Shown: positions 52,228-61,596, counted from the first letter of the stretch. The stretch: DNA of 64,000 nt from UBA1206 sp050953105 (GCA_050953105.1 JBMNMA010000007.1:204439-268438); one strand, 5' to 3'. A program made the numbers and translations. The notes: generated by a model not told the origin, from the letters alone.

Positions 52228-52650
52228 TTATATTTCTTTTTTCATGCGGAATTTGTCGTCTGTCAGGTCGCAGACATAAACAAACCCCTGCCGTTCATAC
52301 AGCCGCTTTGCTGAAGGGTTGTTATTATGAACATTAAGGGTTATGGTGTGAATGTCTTTACCATTTAAAAAATTATAGGCATACTCAAGCATTCTTTTTC
52401 CTATGCCGTTATTTCGTAAATCAGATCTAACATTAAAATAGGAAAAATGCCCGTGTCTGCCATTTTCCCCTTCTCTTATGGAAACGGTAAAACCCCCTAC
52501 ATATTCACCGTCCTGGCAATATACAAAGGCCTGCCGTTCACCCGTTTGAATAAGCCGGGCAAGCTTTGAATCAGGGGAGGTATCATCCCAAAAGGACGAG
52601 CATTTATTAAGTTCGTCAAGGGTTATCGGGTGAATTTTGAATTTTTCCAT
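52228..52650 (-). CDS. GNAT family N-acetyltransferase
   Basis: A 140-residue acetyltransferase with the loop VRSDLRNNGIGKRMLEYA and the C-terminal NVHNNNPSAKRLYERQGFVYV, both typical of RimI-like GNATs. Substrate unknown. The frame extends to an ATG at 52677, but ATG 52650 is preceded by AAAGGCG and is preferred. It lies behind moxR with its own start region on the minus strand. Confidence 0.88.
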   Translation of the reverse strand: MEKFKIHPITLDELNKCSSFWDDTSPDSKLARLIQTGERQAFVYCQDGEYVGGFTVSIREGENGRHGHFSYFNVRSDLRNNGIGKRMLEYAYNFLNGKDIHTITLNVHNNNPSAKRLYERQGFVYVCDLTDDKFRMKKEI

Positions 52651-52823
52651 AATAAATAATACGCCTTTCGGCGACATAAGGTTTCAGATTATAAGTATCA
52701 ATACTTATTCCTTTACATAGCAAAAAGAAGAACAAATGTATATACATTATATCATAATATTTCATATTTTCAATACCGAGTGCCATATTTTCAGTTTAAA
52801 TTGTAATATTTTAAATCCCTTTA

Positions 52824-52851
52824 TTGACAGACTGTAAATTAAGGCTATAAT
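52824..52851 (+). promoter_or_regulatory. Consensus promoter of the NAD synthetase gene
   Basis: TTGACA (52824-52829), a 16-nt spacer and TATAAT (52846-52851). Transcription would begin near 52858, 30 nt before the ATT codon at 52888. This places a tight limit on where translation can start. Confidence 0.85.
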
Positions 52852-52887
52852 ATTTAGGTGTAAGTTAAACCGAAAGGACTGGTTTCT

Positions 52888-54795
52888 ATTAAACACGGTT
52901 TCGTCAAAGTTGCCGCAGCGGCAATCAAAACAGTCCCCTGCGACGTCAGTGGAAACACACAAAGAATAATTGACAAATATAAATATCTTGCTTCCATAGG
53001 AGTTAAGCTTGCCGCTTTTTCCGAACTGTCGGTTACCGGCTATACCTGCGGGGATTTTTTCCGGCATAATGCCCTATTAACCCAGGCAGAGGAGGCAGTA
53101 GGGGAAATTTGCCGCATTTCGGCGGACTTTGAATGTGTTGCCGTTGTGGGCTGCCTGTTGGCATTAAGGGGAAAGCTTTACAACACCGCCGTGGTAATAT
53201 ACAAAGGCGGAATACTAGGTATAATCCCCAAAACCTTTCTTCCCGAATATAACGAGTTTGACGAAACAAGATGGTTTGCCGTCCCCCCGGCGGAAAATGT
53301 GGAAATAGAATTTGCGGGCAAAACCACCCTTTTCGGCACAAATATAATATTTACCTGCAAAAATCCGCGTGATTTTACCTTTGCCGTCGAAATTTGCGAG
53401 GACGTTACCGTCCCCCTTCCCCCGTCCATAAGCCATTCACTGCATGGAGCCAACATAATAATAAACCCCGCCGCATCCAGCGAGGTTGCCGCCAAAAGCG
53501 AAACCCGGCGGCGTCTGCTGGGCAGCCATTCAAGCCGCACCTACACAGGCTATATCTATGCCTGCACCGGTCAGGGTGAATCCTCCTCCGCCTGCGTTTT
53601 TTCGGGGCATTCCATGATATTCGAGGGTGGGGTAATGCTTGCCGAATCAAAGCCCTTTGAATACAAGGACATTATAACCGAAATCGACTGCGAAAGACTG
53701 ACTTCCCAGAGAAGGTCATATAATACCTATATTAACTCCTTCGGCGGTTATAATATAGTTCCCTTTACAATGACCGCAGCCGAAACTAACCTTACCCGCC
53801 TTATATCCCCCTATCCCTTTATTCCAACCGTCAACCGGGATGAAAGGTGGAGGGAAATTATAAATCTCCAGTCCTACGGACTTAAAAAACGCCTTGAGGT
53901 TACAAAGTCAAAACCCGTGCTTAACGTGTCCGGCGGCCTTGACTCCACCTTGGCCTTTATCGTCTGCCTTGAAGCCATGAAGCTTATGGGTAAACAGCCG
54001 TCGGACATTATCTGTATTTCCTCCCCGGGGCTTGGCACCACCAGCCGCACCAAAAACAACGCCGAAACTGTGGTAAAGGGTATGGGTGCGGATTATAGAG
54101 TAATAGATATAAAAGATGCTGTTTTAAGACATCTTACCGATATAGGCCATAATCCCGAAAACAAGGACACCACCTTTGAAAACGCCCAGGCCAGAGAGCG
54201 CACCCAGATTGCCATGGACGTGGCAAACATGGAAGGCGGCATCATGGTGGGAACAGGTGATATGTCCGAGCTGGCGCTGGGTTTTTCCACCTACAACGGC
54301 GACCATATGTCAATGTATTCGGTTAACGCCGGGGTTCCCAAGTCGATAATCAAGCATATTATCCGCTATTATGCCGACAATTTCACCTCCGGTGATGTTA
54401 AAGAGGCGTTATACGACATTTGCGAAACCCCCGTTTCCCCCGAGCTGTTACCGCCTAAAGAAGGGGAAATTCACCAAAAAACCGAGGATATTATCGGCCC
54501 CTACGCCGTTCACGACTTTATACTGTTCTATACTCTCAAATACGGCTTTTCACCCGAAAAGGTGTTCAGGCTGCTCGGCTATGCCTTTAAAGATATTTAT
54601 CCCGCCGAGGTTTTGAAAAACACCTTCGCCACCTTTTACAGAAGATTTATCCCCGCCCAGTTCAAGCGTTCCTGCGGTGCCGATTCCCCTAAAATCGGCA
54701 GCATTTCGGTAACCCCCCAAAACGGCTGGAAGGTACCCTCCGACGTAAGCCTTGCCATTTGGGAACAGCAGGTCAAAGATATTATTAACGCATAA
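52888..54795 (+). CDS. nadE: Glutamine-dependent NAD synthetase with apparent ATT start
   Basis: Makes NAD from deamido-NAD using ammonia released from glutamine by its nitrilase-type N-terminal domain. With the ATT at 52888 as start it has 635 residues, the normal length: glutaminase domain (about 1-270; catalytic Glu in FSELSVTGYTCGDFF at about 46, Lys in PKTFLPEYNEF, Cys in EICEDVTVPL) and synthetase domain with LNVSGGLDSTLAF. An AAAGGA site lies 9 nt before ATT. No ATG, GTG or TTG occurs in frame until GTG 53146, which would cut off the catalytic Glu. The last upstream stop is at 52861. Confidence 0.88.
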   Translation: MKHGFVKVAAAAIKTVPCDVSGNTQRIIDKYKYLASIGVKLAAFSELSVTGYTCGDFFRHNALLTQAEEAVGEICRISADFECVAVVGCLLALRGKLYNTAVVIYKGGILGIIPKTFLPEYNEFDETRWFAVPPAENVEIEFAGKTTLFGTNIIFTCKNPRDFTFAVEICEDVTVPLPPSISHSLHGANIIINPAASSEVAAKSETRRRLLGSHSSRTYTGYIYACTGQGESSSACVFSGHSMIFEGGVMLAESKPFEYKDIITEIDCERLTSQRRSYNTYINSFGGYNIVPFTMTAAETNLTRLISPYPFIPTVNRDERWREIINLQSYGLKKRLEVTKSKPVLNVSGGLDSTLAFIVCLEAMKLMGKQPSDIICISSPGLGTTSRTKNNAETVVKGMGADYRVIDIKDAVLRHLTDIGHNPENKDTTFENAQARERTQIAMDVANMEGGIMVGTGDMSELALGFSTYNGDHMSMYSVNAGVPKSIIKHIIRYYADNFTSGDVKEALYDICETPVSPELLPPKEGEIHQKTEDIIGPYAVHDFILFYTLKYGFSPEKVFRLLGYAFKDIYPAEVLKNTFATFYRRFIPAQFKRSCGADSPKIGSISVTPQNGWKVPSDVSLAIWEQQVKDIINA

Positions 54796-54831
54796 AAGCC
54801 CCCTTATGAACCACCCCCGGAGGTATTGGGA

Positions 54832-56493
54832 ATGAATTTATTTGCAAAATCCAAAAAGCTTGTGGCAATTATCCTTTCACTGTCTGCGGTGCTTGCCGTG
54901 CTGTGTATCCCTCCCGTTAACGCTTATGCCTATGACCAGGCAAAAACCCCCGCACAAGGGGATATAGCGGCTATATATATCTATACCGACAGCCATATCG
55001 GCCGGGAAGAATATGTAGGCTGCACCATTGTGGCGGTGGACAAAGCCGGCGGCGAGTATTCCACCATAACCGACGAGCTTGCCACCATTAAGGTGAGGGG
55101 AAATTCCACCTCCTCCGGACCGAAAAAGCCTTATAACTTCAAGTTTGACAAAAAAACCAACCTTTTCGGCATGGGTAAGGCCAAAAAGTGGAGCCTTATC
55201 GCCAACCTTTACGATAAAACCCTTATGCGAAACAAGCTGGTTTACGACTTTGCCAGAGCCATCGGCATGGAATATGTGGTTGACTGCATGTATGTTGACG
55301 TTTACCTAAACGGCAATTATGTGGGCAACTACCTGCTTACCGAGGCGGTGGAGATAGGGGAAACAAGGGTTGATATAAACGAGGAGCAAAACGACGTCCT
55401 CCTTGAACTTGAACCCTACGAGGGTTATTCCAACCCTATATGCTTCAGAACTCCCCATTACGGCATACTTCTCGGCTATAACGATCCCGACGATCCCACG
55501 CCGGAGATGATGAGCTTTGTCGAAAACTTTTTTGACAGTGCCGAATCCGCCCTTTCCACCAAAAACAAAGCCAACATTGAAAAATATTTTAATATCCAGT
55601 CCTTTATAGATAATTACATAGTCCAGGAATACTTTAAAAACGTAGACTTTAACACCAGCTCCACCCGTTACTATATTAAAAACGGAGTGCTGTATGCCGG
55701 CCCGGTATGGGACTTCGACCTGTCATCCGGCAACTGCTCCTCTACATATTATGTCGCCTACAACAACGTGGGGGGATCGGGTAAATCCTATGAGAGTATC
55801 TACTGCAACTACCAGTGGTATAAGGTTTTGCTTAACTGCTCCTGGTTTACCCAGATGCTTTACGACAGATACCTTGAACTTCAGGACAAAATAATAAACC
55901 TCTACACCGACAACGTTTTAGGGACAAATCAGATAGATTATTTAATTTCCCAAAACAAAAACTCATTTGAACGCAATTTTTCCGAAGCCGGCTGGGACAT
56001 CGGAACGCCCTATTCCATACTCGAACGCCTTCCCGACCCCACCTATAAAGAAAACGTAGAATACCTGAGAAACTGGCTTTACAACCGCAATATCTGGCTT
56101 ATAAACCGTTTTATCATAGCAAGCGGCAGCAATTATAAAATAGACGGAATGTATATTAAAAACGTGGGCGGATATACCTATACCACCGAGTTTCTGTCCT
56201 ACATCAAATCCTCTGTTACCGTTTTAAGGAACAGCGAACCGATGTCAGACGACTTTATATGCACCGGGGACGTGGTCAAGACAACCGGCCCCTCCTATGA
56301 AGTGGTGGTTACCGGCGACATCAACGGCGACGGCAGAATAGGGGTTGTGGACTATATGGCAATCCGCCTTGACATGCTTGGCACCGTTAAGCTTGACGGT
56401 GCGTATAAAGCCGCCGCGGATATTGACGGAAACGGTTCTGTTTCGGTAAGCGACTACGTAGCATTAAGAATGAAATTATTGGGTATACAATAA
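54832..56493 (+). CDS. CotH kinase family protein with C-terminal dockerin
   Basis: A 553-residue exported protein: signal peptide (about 1-34), a CotH kinase domain (about 45-420) with ATIKVRGNSTSS, FDKKTNLFGMGKAKKWSLIA and the metal-binding VWDFDLSSGNC, and a C-terminal dockerin of two full loops, GDINGDGRIGVVDYMAIRL and ADIDGNGSVSVSDYVALRM. CotH of Bacillus phosphorylates spore coat proteins; dockerin-linked CotH proteins are known to me from cellulosomal bacteria such as Ruminococcus flavefaciens. ATG 54832 has a GGAGG site 8 nt away. No neighbour explains its partner. Confidence 0.92.
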   Translation: MNLFAKSKKLVAIILSLSAVLAVLCIPPVNAYAYDQAKTPAQGDIAAIYIYTDSHIGREEYVGCTIVAVDKAGGEYSTITDELATIKVRGNSTSSGPKKPYNFKFDKKTNLFGMGKAKKWSLIANLYDKTLMRNKLVYDFARAIGMEYVVDCMYVDVYLNGNYVGNYLLTEAVEIGETRVDINEEQNDVLLELEPYEGYSNPICFRTPHYGILLGYNDPDDPTPEMMSFVENFFDSAESALSTKNKANIEKYFNIQSFIDNYIVQEYFKNVDFNTSSTRYYIKNGVLYAGPVWDFDLSSGNCSSTYYVAYNNVGGSGKSYESIYCNYQWYKVLLNCSWFTQMLYDRYLELQDKIINLYTDNVLGTNQIDYLISQNKNSFERNFSEAGWDIGTPYSILERLPDPTYKENVEYLRNWLYNRNIWLINRFIIASGSNYKIDGMYIKNVGGYTYTTEFLSYIKSSVTVLRNSEPMSDDFICTGDVVKTTGPSYEVVVTGDINGDGRIGVVDYMAIRLDMLGTVKLDGAYKAAADIDGNGSVSVSDYVALRMKLLGIQ

Positions 56494-56512
56494 ACTGACA
56501 GGAGGACGAATT

Positions 56513-57898
56513 TTGTTACAGGATATCATTTCAAAACACAAAAGCCATTTTACTCCGGGCGGACATACCGAACTTCGTGCCCAGATTAACAAAAACAAAA
56601 GCGTAACCTTTGTTGCCGGCAACCTCACCGCCAATACACAAAGCGAAAACTCCGGGGTTTCCTCCCGGGTGTATAAAAACGGGGTTTACGGCTTTTCCTC
56701 CGGAGCGTCCTGTGATGACGACACCGTAAAGCGGGTGTTGAAGGCCGCCGCCGACAATGCCGACTTTATGGATAAAAACGTGGGCAAAAACAAGGGAATG
56801 TTTGATCCCATACCCTATGGCCACTTTTCCGACGGGGTTGAAATAACCGACACCCCCCAAAAGGTTTACATTGAATTTGCCAGACAGCTCGACAGCTATG
56901 TGTCTGAAAAATACCCCAACCTGTCAAGCCGTATTATTGCTATCCGTGAAGACAGCGTGGAAAAGGTTCTGGCCACCTCCGACGGCTATGACGCCCATTT
57001 CACCCTCCCCCGCAGCTATGTTTATGTTTTTCTAAGCGCCGCTACCGATTCCGGCATCAATGTAGAGCTGTTTTATCCCATAGGGGGTTACGGCACTTTT
57101 AGCCAAAACTTTGACGACCCCGCAAAACTTTATCCCAAAATAGACGATTTATATAATAAGCTTATGCAAAAGCGTGAGGGCGTTTATGCCGACGCCGGCG
57201 TTAAAACAGTTATTTTAGGCGGCGACCTTTCGGGCATGCTTGCCCATGAGGCGGTGGGCCACACCGTTGAGGCGGATTTAGTGCTTGGCGGTTCGGTGGC
57301 AAAGCATAACTTAAATAAGCAGGTTGCCTCTGAGCTTGTGTCCCTTGTGGACTTTGCCAACACCTTTGACGGCAAAATGGCGCCTTTGCCCGTTTATGTT
57401 GACGACGAAGGCACCCCCGCCACCGATGCGGTGCTTATTGACAAGGGTATTCTGGTTGGCTACATGAACAGCCGTGAAACCGCCCGACATTTCGGCATGG
57501 TTCCCACCGGCAACGCCAGAGCCTTCTCCTTCTCTGACGAACCTTTAATAAGAATGAGAAACACCGCCGTCCTGCCCGGCAAGGATAAGCTTGAGGACAT
57601 GATAGCCTCGGTGGACGACGGCTACTACCTTATAAACACCAACAACGGCCAGGCCGACACCACCGGCGAATTTATGTTCGGCATAACCATGGGTTATGAA
57701 ATCAAAAACGGCAAGCTGGGCAGGGCAATTCTTGACACCACCATATCCGGGGTAGCCTTTGAAATGCTTAAAACCGTGGATATGGTGTCCGATACCATGA
57801 CCTGGTCGTCGGCAGGCTACTGTGGCAAAAAGCAGCCTATGCCCGTGGGTATGGGCGGCCCCGCCTTAAGATGCAAAGTAATGATAGGAGGCAAATAA
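56513..57898 (+). CDS. tldD: TldD family metalloprotease subunit (TTG start)
   Basis: A 461-residue TldD-like protein, carrying the metal-binding motif MLAHEAVGHTVEADL (HExxxH). With its partner it forms a heterodimeric protease that processes modified peptides such as microcins in Enterobacteria. The start is TTG 56513 behind a strong GGAGGA site (6-nt spacing). It lies 1 bp before the PmbA-type gene. Confidence 0.93.
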   Translation: MLQDIISKHKSHFTPGGHTELRAQINKNKSVTFVAGNLTANTQSENSGVSSRVYKNGVYGFSSGASCDDDTVKRVLKAAADNADFMDKNVGKNKGMFDPIPYGHFSDGVEITDTPQKVYIEFARQLDSYVSEKYPNLSSRIIAIREDSVEKVLATSDGYDAHFTLPRSYVYVFLSAATDSGINVELFYPIGGYGTFSQNFDDPAKLYPKIDDLYNKLMQKREGVYADAGVKTVILGGDLSGMLAHEAVGHTVEADLVLGGSVAKHNLNKQVASELVSLVDFANTFDGKMAPLPVYVDDEGTPATDAVLIDKGILVGYMNSRETARHFGMVPTGNARAFSFSDEPLIRMRNTAVLPGKDKLEDMIASVDDGYYLINTNNGQADTTGEFMFGITMGYEIKNGKLGRAILDTTISGVAFEMLKTVDMVSDTMTWSSAGYCGKKQPMPVGMGGPALRCKVMIGGK

Positions 57899-57899
57899 T

Positions 57900-59198
57900 A
57901 TGGAAAACTTAAAGCAAAAAGCCTCGAAATGCATGGAATATATAAAGGAAAAGGGAATCGACAAGGCATCCTGCATGGTGTCCTCCCGGGTGGTCAGCGA
58001 ATTTAACGTGGACAGCGGCGAATTTTCCCTTTTCAGAACATTGTTCGACAACTCCCTTTCGGTAACCGTCTATAATCAGGGCAAAAAGGGAAGTGTCGGC
58101 GTCAACCGCATAGACGACGATTCCATGCGTCAGGCGGTGGAAAACTGTATTGCTGCATCCGAATCCGCCACACCCGACGACGCCTGGGATATAGCTCCCC
58201 TTGACCAAAACTGCGACTTTGTAACCGGCTGTCCCGAACCTGATACCACAAAGCTCTTTGAACGCACCAAGGAACTGCTTAGCGATATAAACAAACGCCA
58301 CCCCAAAATAATGGTAGAGCAGATGATTATAAAGCATATCAGCGGCAAAGGGGTTTACCAAAACTCCAACGGCGTTGAGTATACCACTTTAAGCGGGCAG
58401 TATCTTATAGACCTCATGTTTTCCGCCCATGAGGGCAACCTTTCCTCCTCCTTCTACGGCTCCGGGGTAGCCACTGATAATCTTGACAAACCCTTTATCG
58501 AACTGGGTTCGATTGAAGAAGACCTGTCCAATGTTGAAAAGCAGGTCATAACCACCCCGGTGGAGGGCAAATTCACCGGCACGGTTGTGTTCCCTCCCCA
58601 GTCGCTGTATTCGCTTCTTTATTCAACGCTGTTCAACTTCTGCGGCAACACCACCATACTTGACGGCACTTCCATTTGGAAAGATAAGCTGGGCAAGCAG
58701 GTGGCCGACTGCCGCATAACCGTTTCCTCGTCACCTTTAGACGAAAGAATAATCTGCGGCGAAAGATTTACCGGCGAAGGATTTAAGTCGGAAAACTATT
58801 ATATAATAAAGGATGGCATTTTAAATTCCTTTATGCTGTCCCACTATGTGGCCAACAAAACCGGCAGGGAAAGGGCCAAAAACTCCTCGGCGGCCTTTGT
58901 CATGGCCAACGGCGAAACTCCTGTTGATGAAATTATCAAGGGTATCGACCGGGGGATTATAGTCGGTCGCCTTTCCGGCGGTGAACCCGCCACCAACGGT
59001 GATTTTTCGGCGGTGGCCAAAAACTCCTTCTATATTGAAAACGGCAAAATTACAAACGCCGTTAGCGAAACCATGATAAGCGCAAACCTTGCCGACCTTT
59101 TGAACAATGTCAGGGACATTTCCAAAGAGGTTATTTGCGACGGCGGCACGGTTTTGCCTTATGTGGCTTTTGATAATATAACCATTTCGGGCAAGTAA
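57900..59198 (+). CDS. pmbA: TldE/PmbA family protease partner
   Basis: A 432-residue protein of the PmbA (TldE) type, without the HExxxH motif, as expected for the non-catalytic half. Visible are an N-terminal beta/alpha part, SGRLSGGEPATNGDFSAVAKNSFYIENG-type closing region (starting VGRLSGGEPATNGDF) and a C-terminal barrel. Operon with TldD. No peptide precursor is recognised near it, so the substrate is unknown. Confidence 0.92.
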   Translation: MENLKQKASKCMEYIKEKGIDKASCMVSSRVVSEFNVDSGEFSLFRTLFDNSLSVTVYNQGKKGSVGVNRIDDDSMRQAVENCIAASESATPDDAWDIAPLDQNCDFVTGCPEPDTTKLFERTKELLSDINKRHPKIMVEQMIIKHISGKGVYQNSNGVEYTTLSGQYLIDLMFSAHEGNLSSSFYGSGVATDNLDKPFIELGSIEEDLSNVEKQVITTPVEGKFTGTVVFPPQSLYSLLYSTLFNFCGNTTILDGTSIWKDKLGKQVADCRITVSSSPLDERIICGERFTGEGFKSENYYIIKDGILNSFMLSHYVANKTGRERAKNSSAAFVMANGETPVDEIIKGIDRGIIVGRLSGGEPATNGDFSAVAKNSFYIENGKITNAVSETMISANLADLLNNVRDISKEVICDGGTVLPYVAFDNITISGK

Positions 59199-59210
59199 TA
59201 AAAAAGACAT

Positions 59211-59239
59211 AAAAACGGGCAGATTATCTGTCCGTTTTT
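59211..59239 (+). terminator. Terminator after pmbA
   Basis: AAAAACGGGCAGA / TCTGTCCGTTTTT around TTA; one G-U pair. Confidence 0.88.
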
Positions 59240-59312
59240 AAATTTTTGGAATAGATATGAAACCTGTTTCCCCTTTAAAGCGTATTACATATATAAGGGA
59301 GGATGCTATTAT

Positions 59313-59933
59313 ATGAAAAAATACATCATGTTATTTTTATCCATGCTGCTTATTGCTGCTTTGCTTATCTCCTGCCAAAAGACAAAAACTAACGATAAAG
59401 TATTGAAGCCGGAATTGGGACAAGACACAACATCAGAAGATGAAATTATTGATATTACTGATGTATCATCCAATGAGTTGCCCTCGGACTTCTCATTCTC
59501 AATTGTTTGGAATGTCTACGGAATCAGTTCATACAACAGCCAGACCGGTAAGCTCGTAAAAACCAGGGATGCCACCGATGTCGGTAAATATACCGATTAT
59601 GTTCAACTGTCGGACGATGCACTGAAACTTATTTATAAATACTTTTTTATAGATATTGATATAACAAACTATCCCGACAAATACGATCCCTTTTACAACC
59701 CGGTAAACGGTTTCGAATTTAGGTCGGAACCTTCCCAAACAATAATAATAACGGCAACGGCTAACGGAATAACAAAGACAATAACATGTGAAAATATTGC
59801 CCTGGGCGGTCAATATGATTGTCCAACCGAAATGGGAAAAGCATTCATAACTTCCGCCGACAATGTTTCTGCATTACTTATGGCCTTGCCTGAATGGAGC
59901 GCTTTTCCTGATTACGAATTCCTGTATGACTAA
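59313..59933 (+). CDS. Lipoprotein of unknown function
   Basis: A 206-residue lipoprotein: signal MKKYIMLFLSMLLIAALLIS with lipobox LISC at about 18-21, then a soluble beta-rich domain (about 50-206). No family recognised. It has a strong GGGAGG site before the ATG and is more AT-rich than its neighbours, which may hint at more recent gain. A terminator follows. Confidence 0.78.
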   Translation: MKKYIMLFLSMLLIAALLISCQKTKTNDKVLKPELGQDTTSEDEIIDITDVSSNELPSDFSFSIVWNVYGISSYNSQTGKLVKTRDATDVGKYTDYVQLSDDALKLIYKYFFIDIDITNYPDKYDPFYNPVNGFEFRSEPSQTIIITATANGITKTITCENIALGGQYDCPTEMGKAFITSADNVSALLMALPEWSAFPDYEFLYD

Positions 59934-59963
59934 ATTATATATTAAACCTGATTTTTATAACAA

Positions 59964-59998
59964 ATGCAGGCTGAGCCAGTCAGCCTGCATATTTTTTT
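59964..59998 (+). terminator. Terminator after the lipoprotein
   Basis: ATGCAGGCTGA / TCAGCCTGCAT, loop GCCAG, tail ATTTTTTT. Confidence 0.9.
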
Positions 59999-60022
59999 AA
60001 AACCTTATTCTAAGCAACCGTG

Positions 60023-60051
60023 TTGACAAAATATACATAATATTGTAGTAT
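60023..60051 (+). promoter_or_regulatory. Promoter of the beta-lactamase-like gene
   Basis: Perfect TTGACA (60023-60028), a 17-nt spacer and TAGTAT (60046-60051). It leaves a leader of about 110 nt before the start at 60171. Confidence 0.6.
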
Positions 60052-60170
60052 ATTATCATGAGTCAAAAAACACATAATATATTGATTAAGCTAAATTATG
60101 TATTTTTTGTAATATGATTTAATCCTATTTGCCGACTATACTACCCCCATTGCGAAAGGCTTGATACAAC

Positions 60171-61232
60171 ATGAAAAGATCTTTTTTTATGCACATTTCA
60201 ATCAGTATCCTTTCCCTTGCCTTAATAGTAGCATTAACCTCCTGCATTCACCTTGAAAGCATTAAACCCGTAACATCCCAACCCGACACCACCTCGCAGG
60301 ACACTTCATCAAAACAAAACGAAACCACCATTCCTTCCGAAAGCAGCCAGACTGCCGTTTCGCAGGATGAAAGCTCGGCTGCCGAGCAGTCTGTCGAAAG
60401 CAGCGAGGAACCCACACCTCAGCTTAAGACCTATGATTTAAACGGATTTCGCATAACAGGCTTTGAACCTTCCCAGGTTTCCGCCCTTGTTTCCACTCTT
60501 AAGGGAATAATTGACTCCGCCGGTGTAAATGTGGGATTTTATTACGAAGAACTGGATACAGGTTATTCGATTGCATATAATAAAGATAAAAAGTTTTGCT
60601 CGGGGAGCGTTATTAAGGCCCCCTATGCCATGCATCTTATTGCGGTAGGTGCTGATCTTGATGAAAAGCTTACTTTAATGTCGTATCAAAAAATGGACGG
60701 GTCGGGTAATCTTAAAAACAATGCCGCCGGTTCATCCTATACCGTAGAAAAGCTTATTGAATATGCTATAATCGACAGTGACAATACCGCATACCGTATG
60801 CTGTATGACAATTACGGTTTTGACTATTTCAACATGTATGCCTATGAGTTCGGCATCGAAACCGGCTGTTCCTCAACCGAATATTTAGGCTATCTCGGCT
60901 TTTTGTCGGCTTATGAGTCGGGTATCTTATTTAAGGATATATACAATAAATCAAAAACCAACCAGTCCGCCGCAAGGCTGTTGGGATATCTTTCAAACAC
61001 CAAATATCACTATCTGCTTGAAGCGGGGGTTACAAACCACACCGTTGCCCACAAATACGGTTATATGACCGGGGCATACAAGGTTTTGCACGATGTTGGG
61101 ATAGTTTTGGATTCAAAACCCTACATTATATCTATAATGACCGACTTTAATCCCTCCGGCGGAAACGGCAGACCAACCTTAAAAAACATAGCTTCGGCTG
61201 TAAACAACTTCCACGATAATTTCGGAAATTAA
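60171..61232 (+). CDS. Class A beta-lactamase-like serine hydrolase lipoprotein
   Basis: A 353-residue exported protein: signal and lipobox LTSC at about 22-25, a Ser/Gln/Glu linker (about 30-82), then a class A beta-lactamase-type domain. The active-site serine motif is GSVIKAPY (SxxK), the second motif DSDNTAYRM (SDN), and the third reads HKYGYMTG where KTG or KSG is expected. The HKYG form is found in related serine hydrolases that are not true beta-lactamases. Function possibly D-Ala peptidase or esterase; resistance is not implied. Confidence 0.85.
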   Translation: MKRSFFMHISISILSLALIVALTSCIHLESIKPVTSQPDTTSQDTSSKQNETTIPSESSQTAVSQDESSAAEQSVESSEEPTPQLKTYDLNGFRITGFEPSQVSALVSTLKGIIDSAGVNVGFYYEELDTGYSIAYNKDKKFCSGSVIKAPYAMHLIAVGADLDEKLTLMSYQKMDGSGNLKNNAAGSSYTVEKLIEYAIIDSDNTAYRMLYDNYGFDYFNMYAYEFGIETGCSSTEYLGYLGFLSAYESGILFKDIYNKSKTNQSAARLLGYLSNTKYHYLLEAGVTNHTVAHKYGYMTGAYKVLHDVGIVLDSKPYIISIMTDFNPSGGNGRPTLKNIASAVNNFHDNFGN

Positions 61233-61269
61233 AACAAATCAAAATCTTTAAAAATAATAGAAAAAGTAC

Positions 61270-61298
61270 TTGACAAACTGAAAGAGGCGTGGTAATAT
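61270..61298 (+). promoter_or_regulatory. rRNA promoter P1
   Basis: TTGACA (61270-61275), a 17-nt spacer and TAATAT (61293-61298), followed by AGGCAAGCTG. First of two tandem promoters. Confidence 0.9.
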
Positions 61299-61401
61299 AG
61301 GCAAGCTGTCCCGCAGGGGGGAGCGAGGAAAGCCGAAAGGCAAGTCGAAACAGTTCGAAAAAAGCGATTTGAAAAAAATCAAAAAAGAATGAAAAAAAGA
61401 C

Positions 61402-61430
61402 TTGACAAACGGCATTGAGTATGATAATAT
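61402..61430 (+). promoter_or_regulatory. rRNA promoter P2
   Basis: TTGACA (61402-61407), a 17-nt spacer and TAATAT (61425-61430), followed by AGACAAGCTG, nearly the same downstream sequence as P1. The 132-bp distance and the shared flanks suggest a duplicated promoter. From here to 61727 there is the untranslated leader, with no gene. Confidence 0.9.
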
Positions 61431-61596
61431 AGACAAGCTGACCGCAGAAAGCGCTAAGCGAAAACGCAAAGCCCCGACAAACCAAAATGCAGCCTAAAAG
61501 GCGGGTTAAGGGTAGTGAAAACTACCTTAAATTTACCCCCTGAAGGGCGAGTCAAAAGGCAAGTTAAGGCAGAGTGAAAATAGTGATAGCGTGTCA

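Noticed and set aside
53146..54795. GTG 53146 as start of NAD synthetase
   Set aside because: It would remove the first 86 residues with the catalytic Glu; conserved sequence and a promoter plus ribosome site lie upstream.
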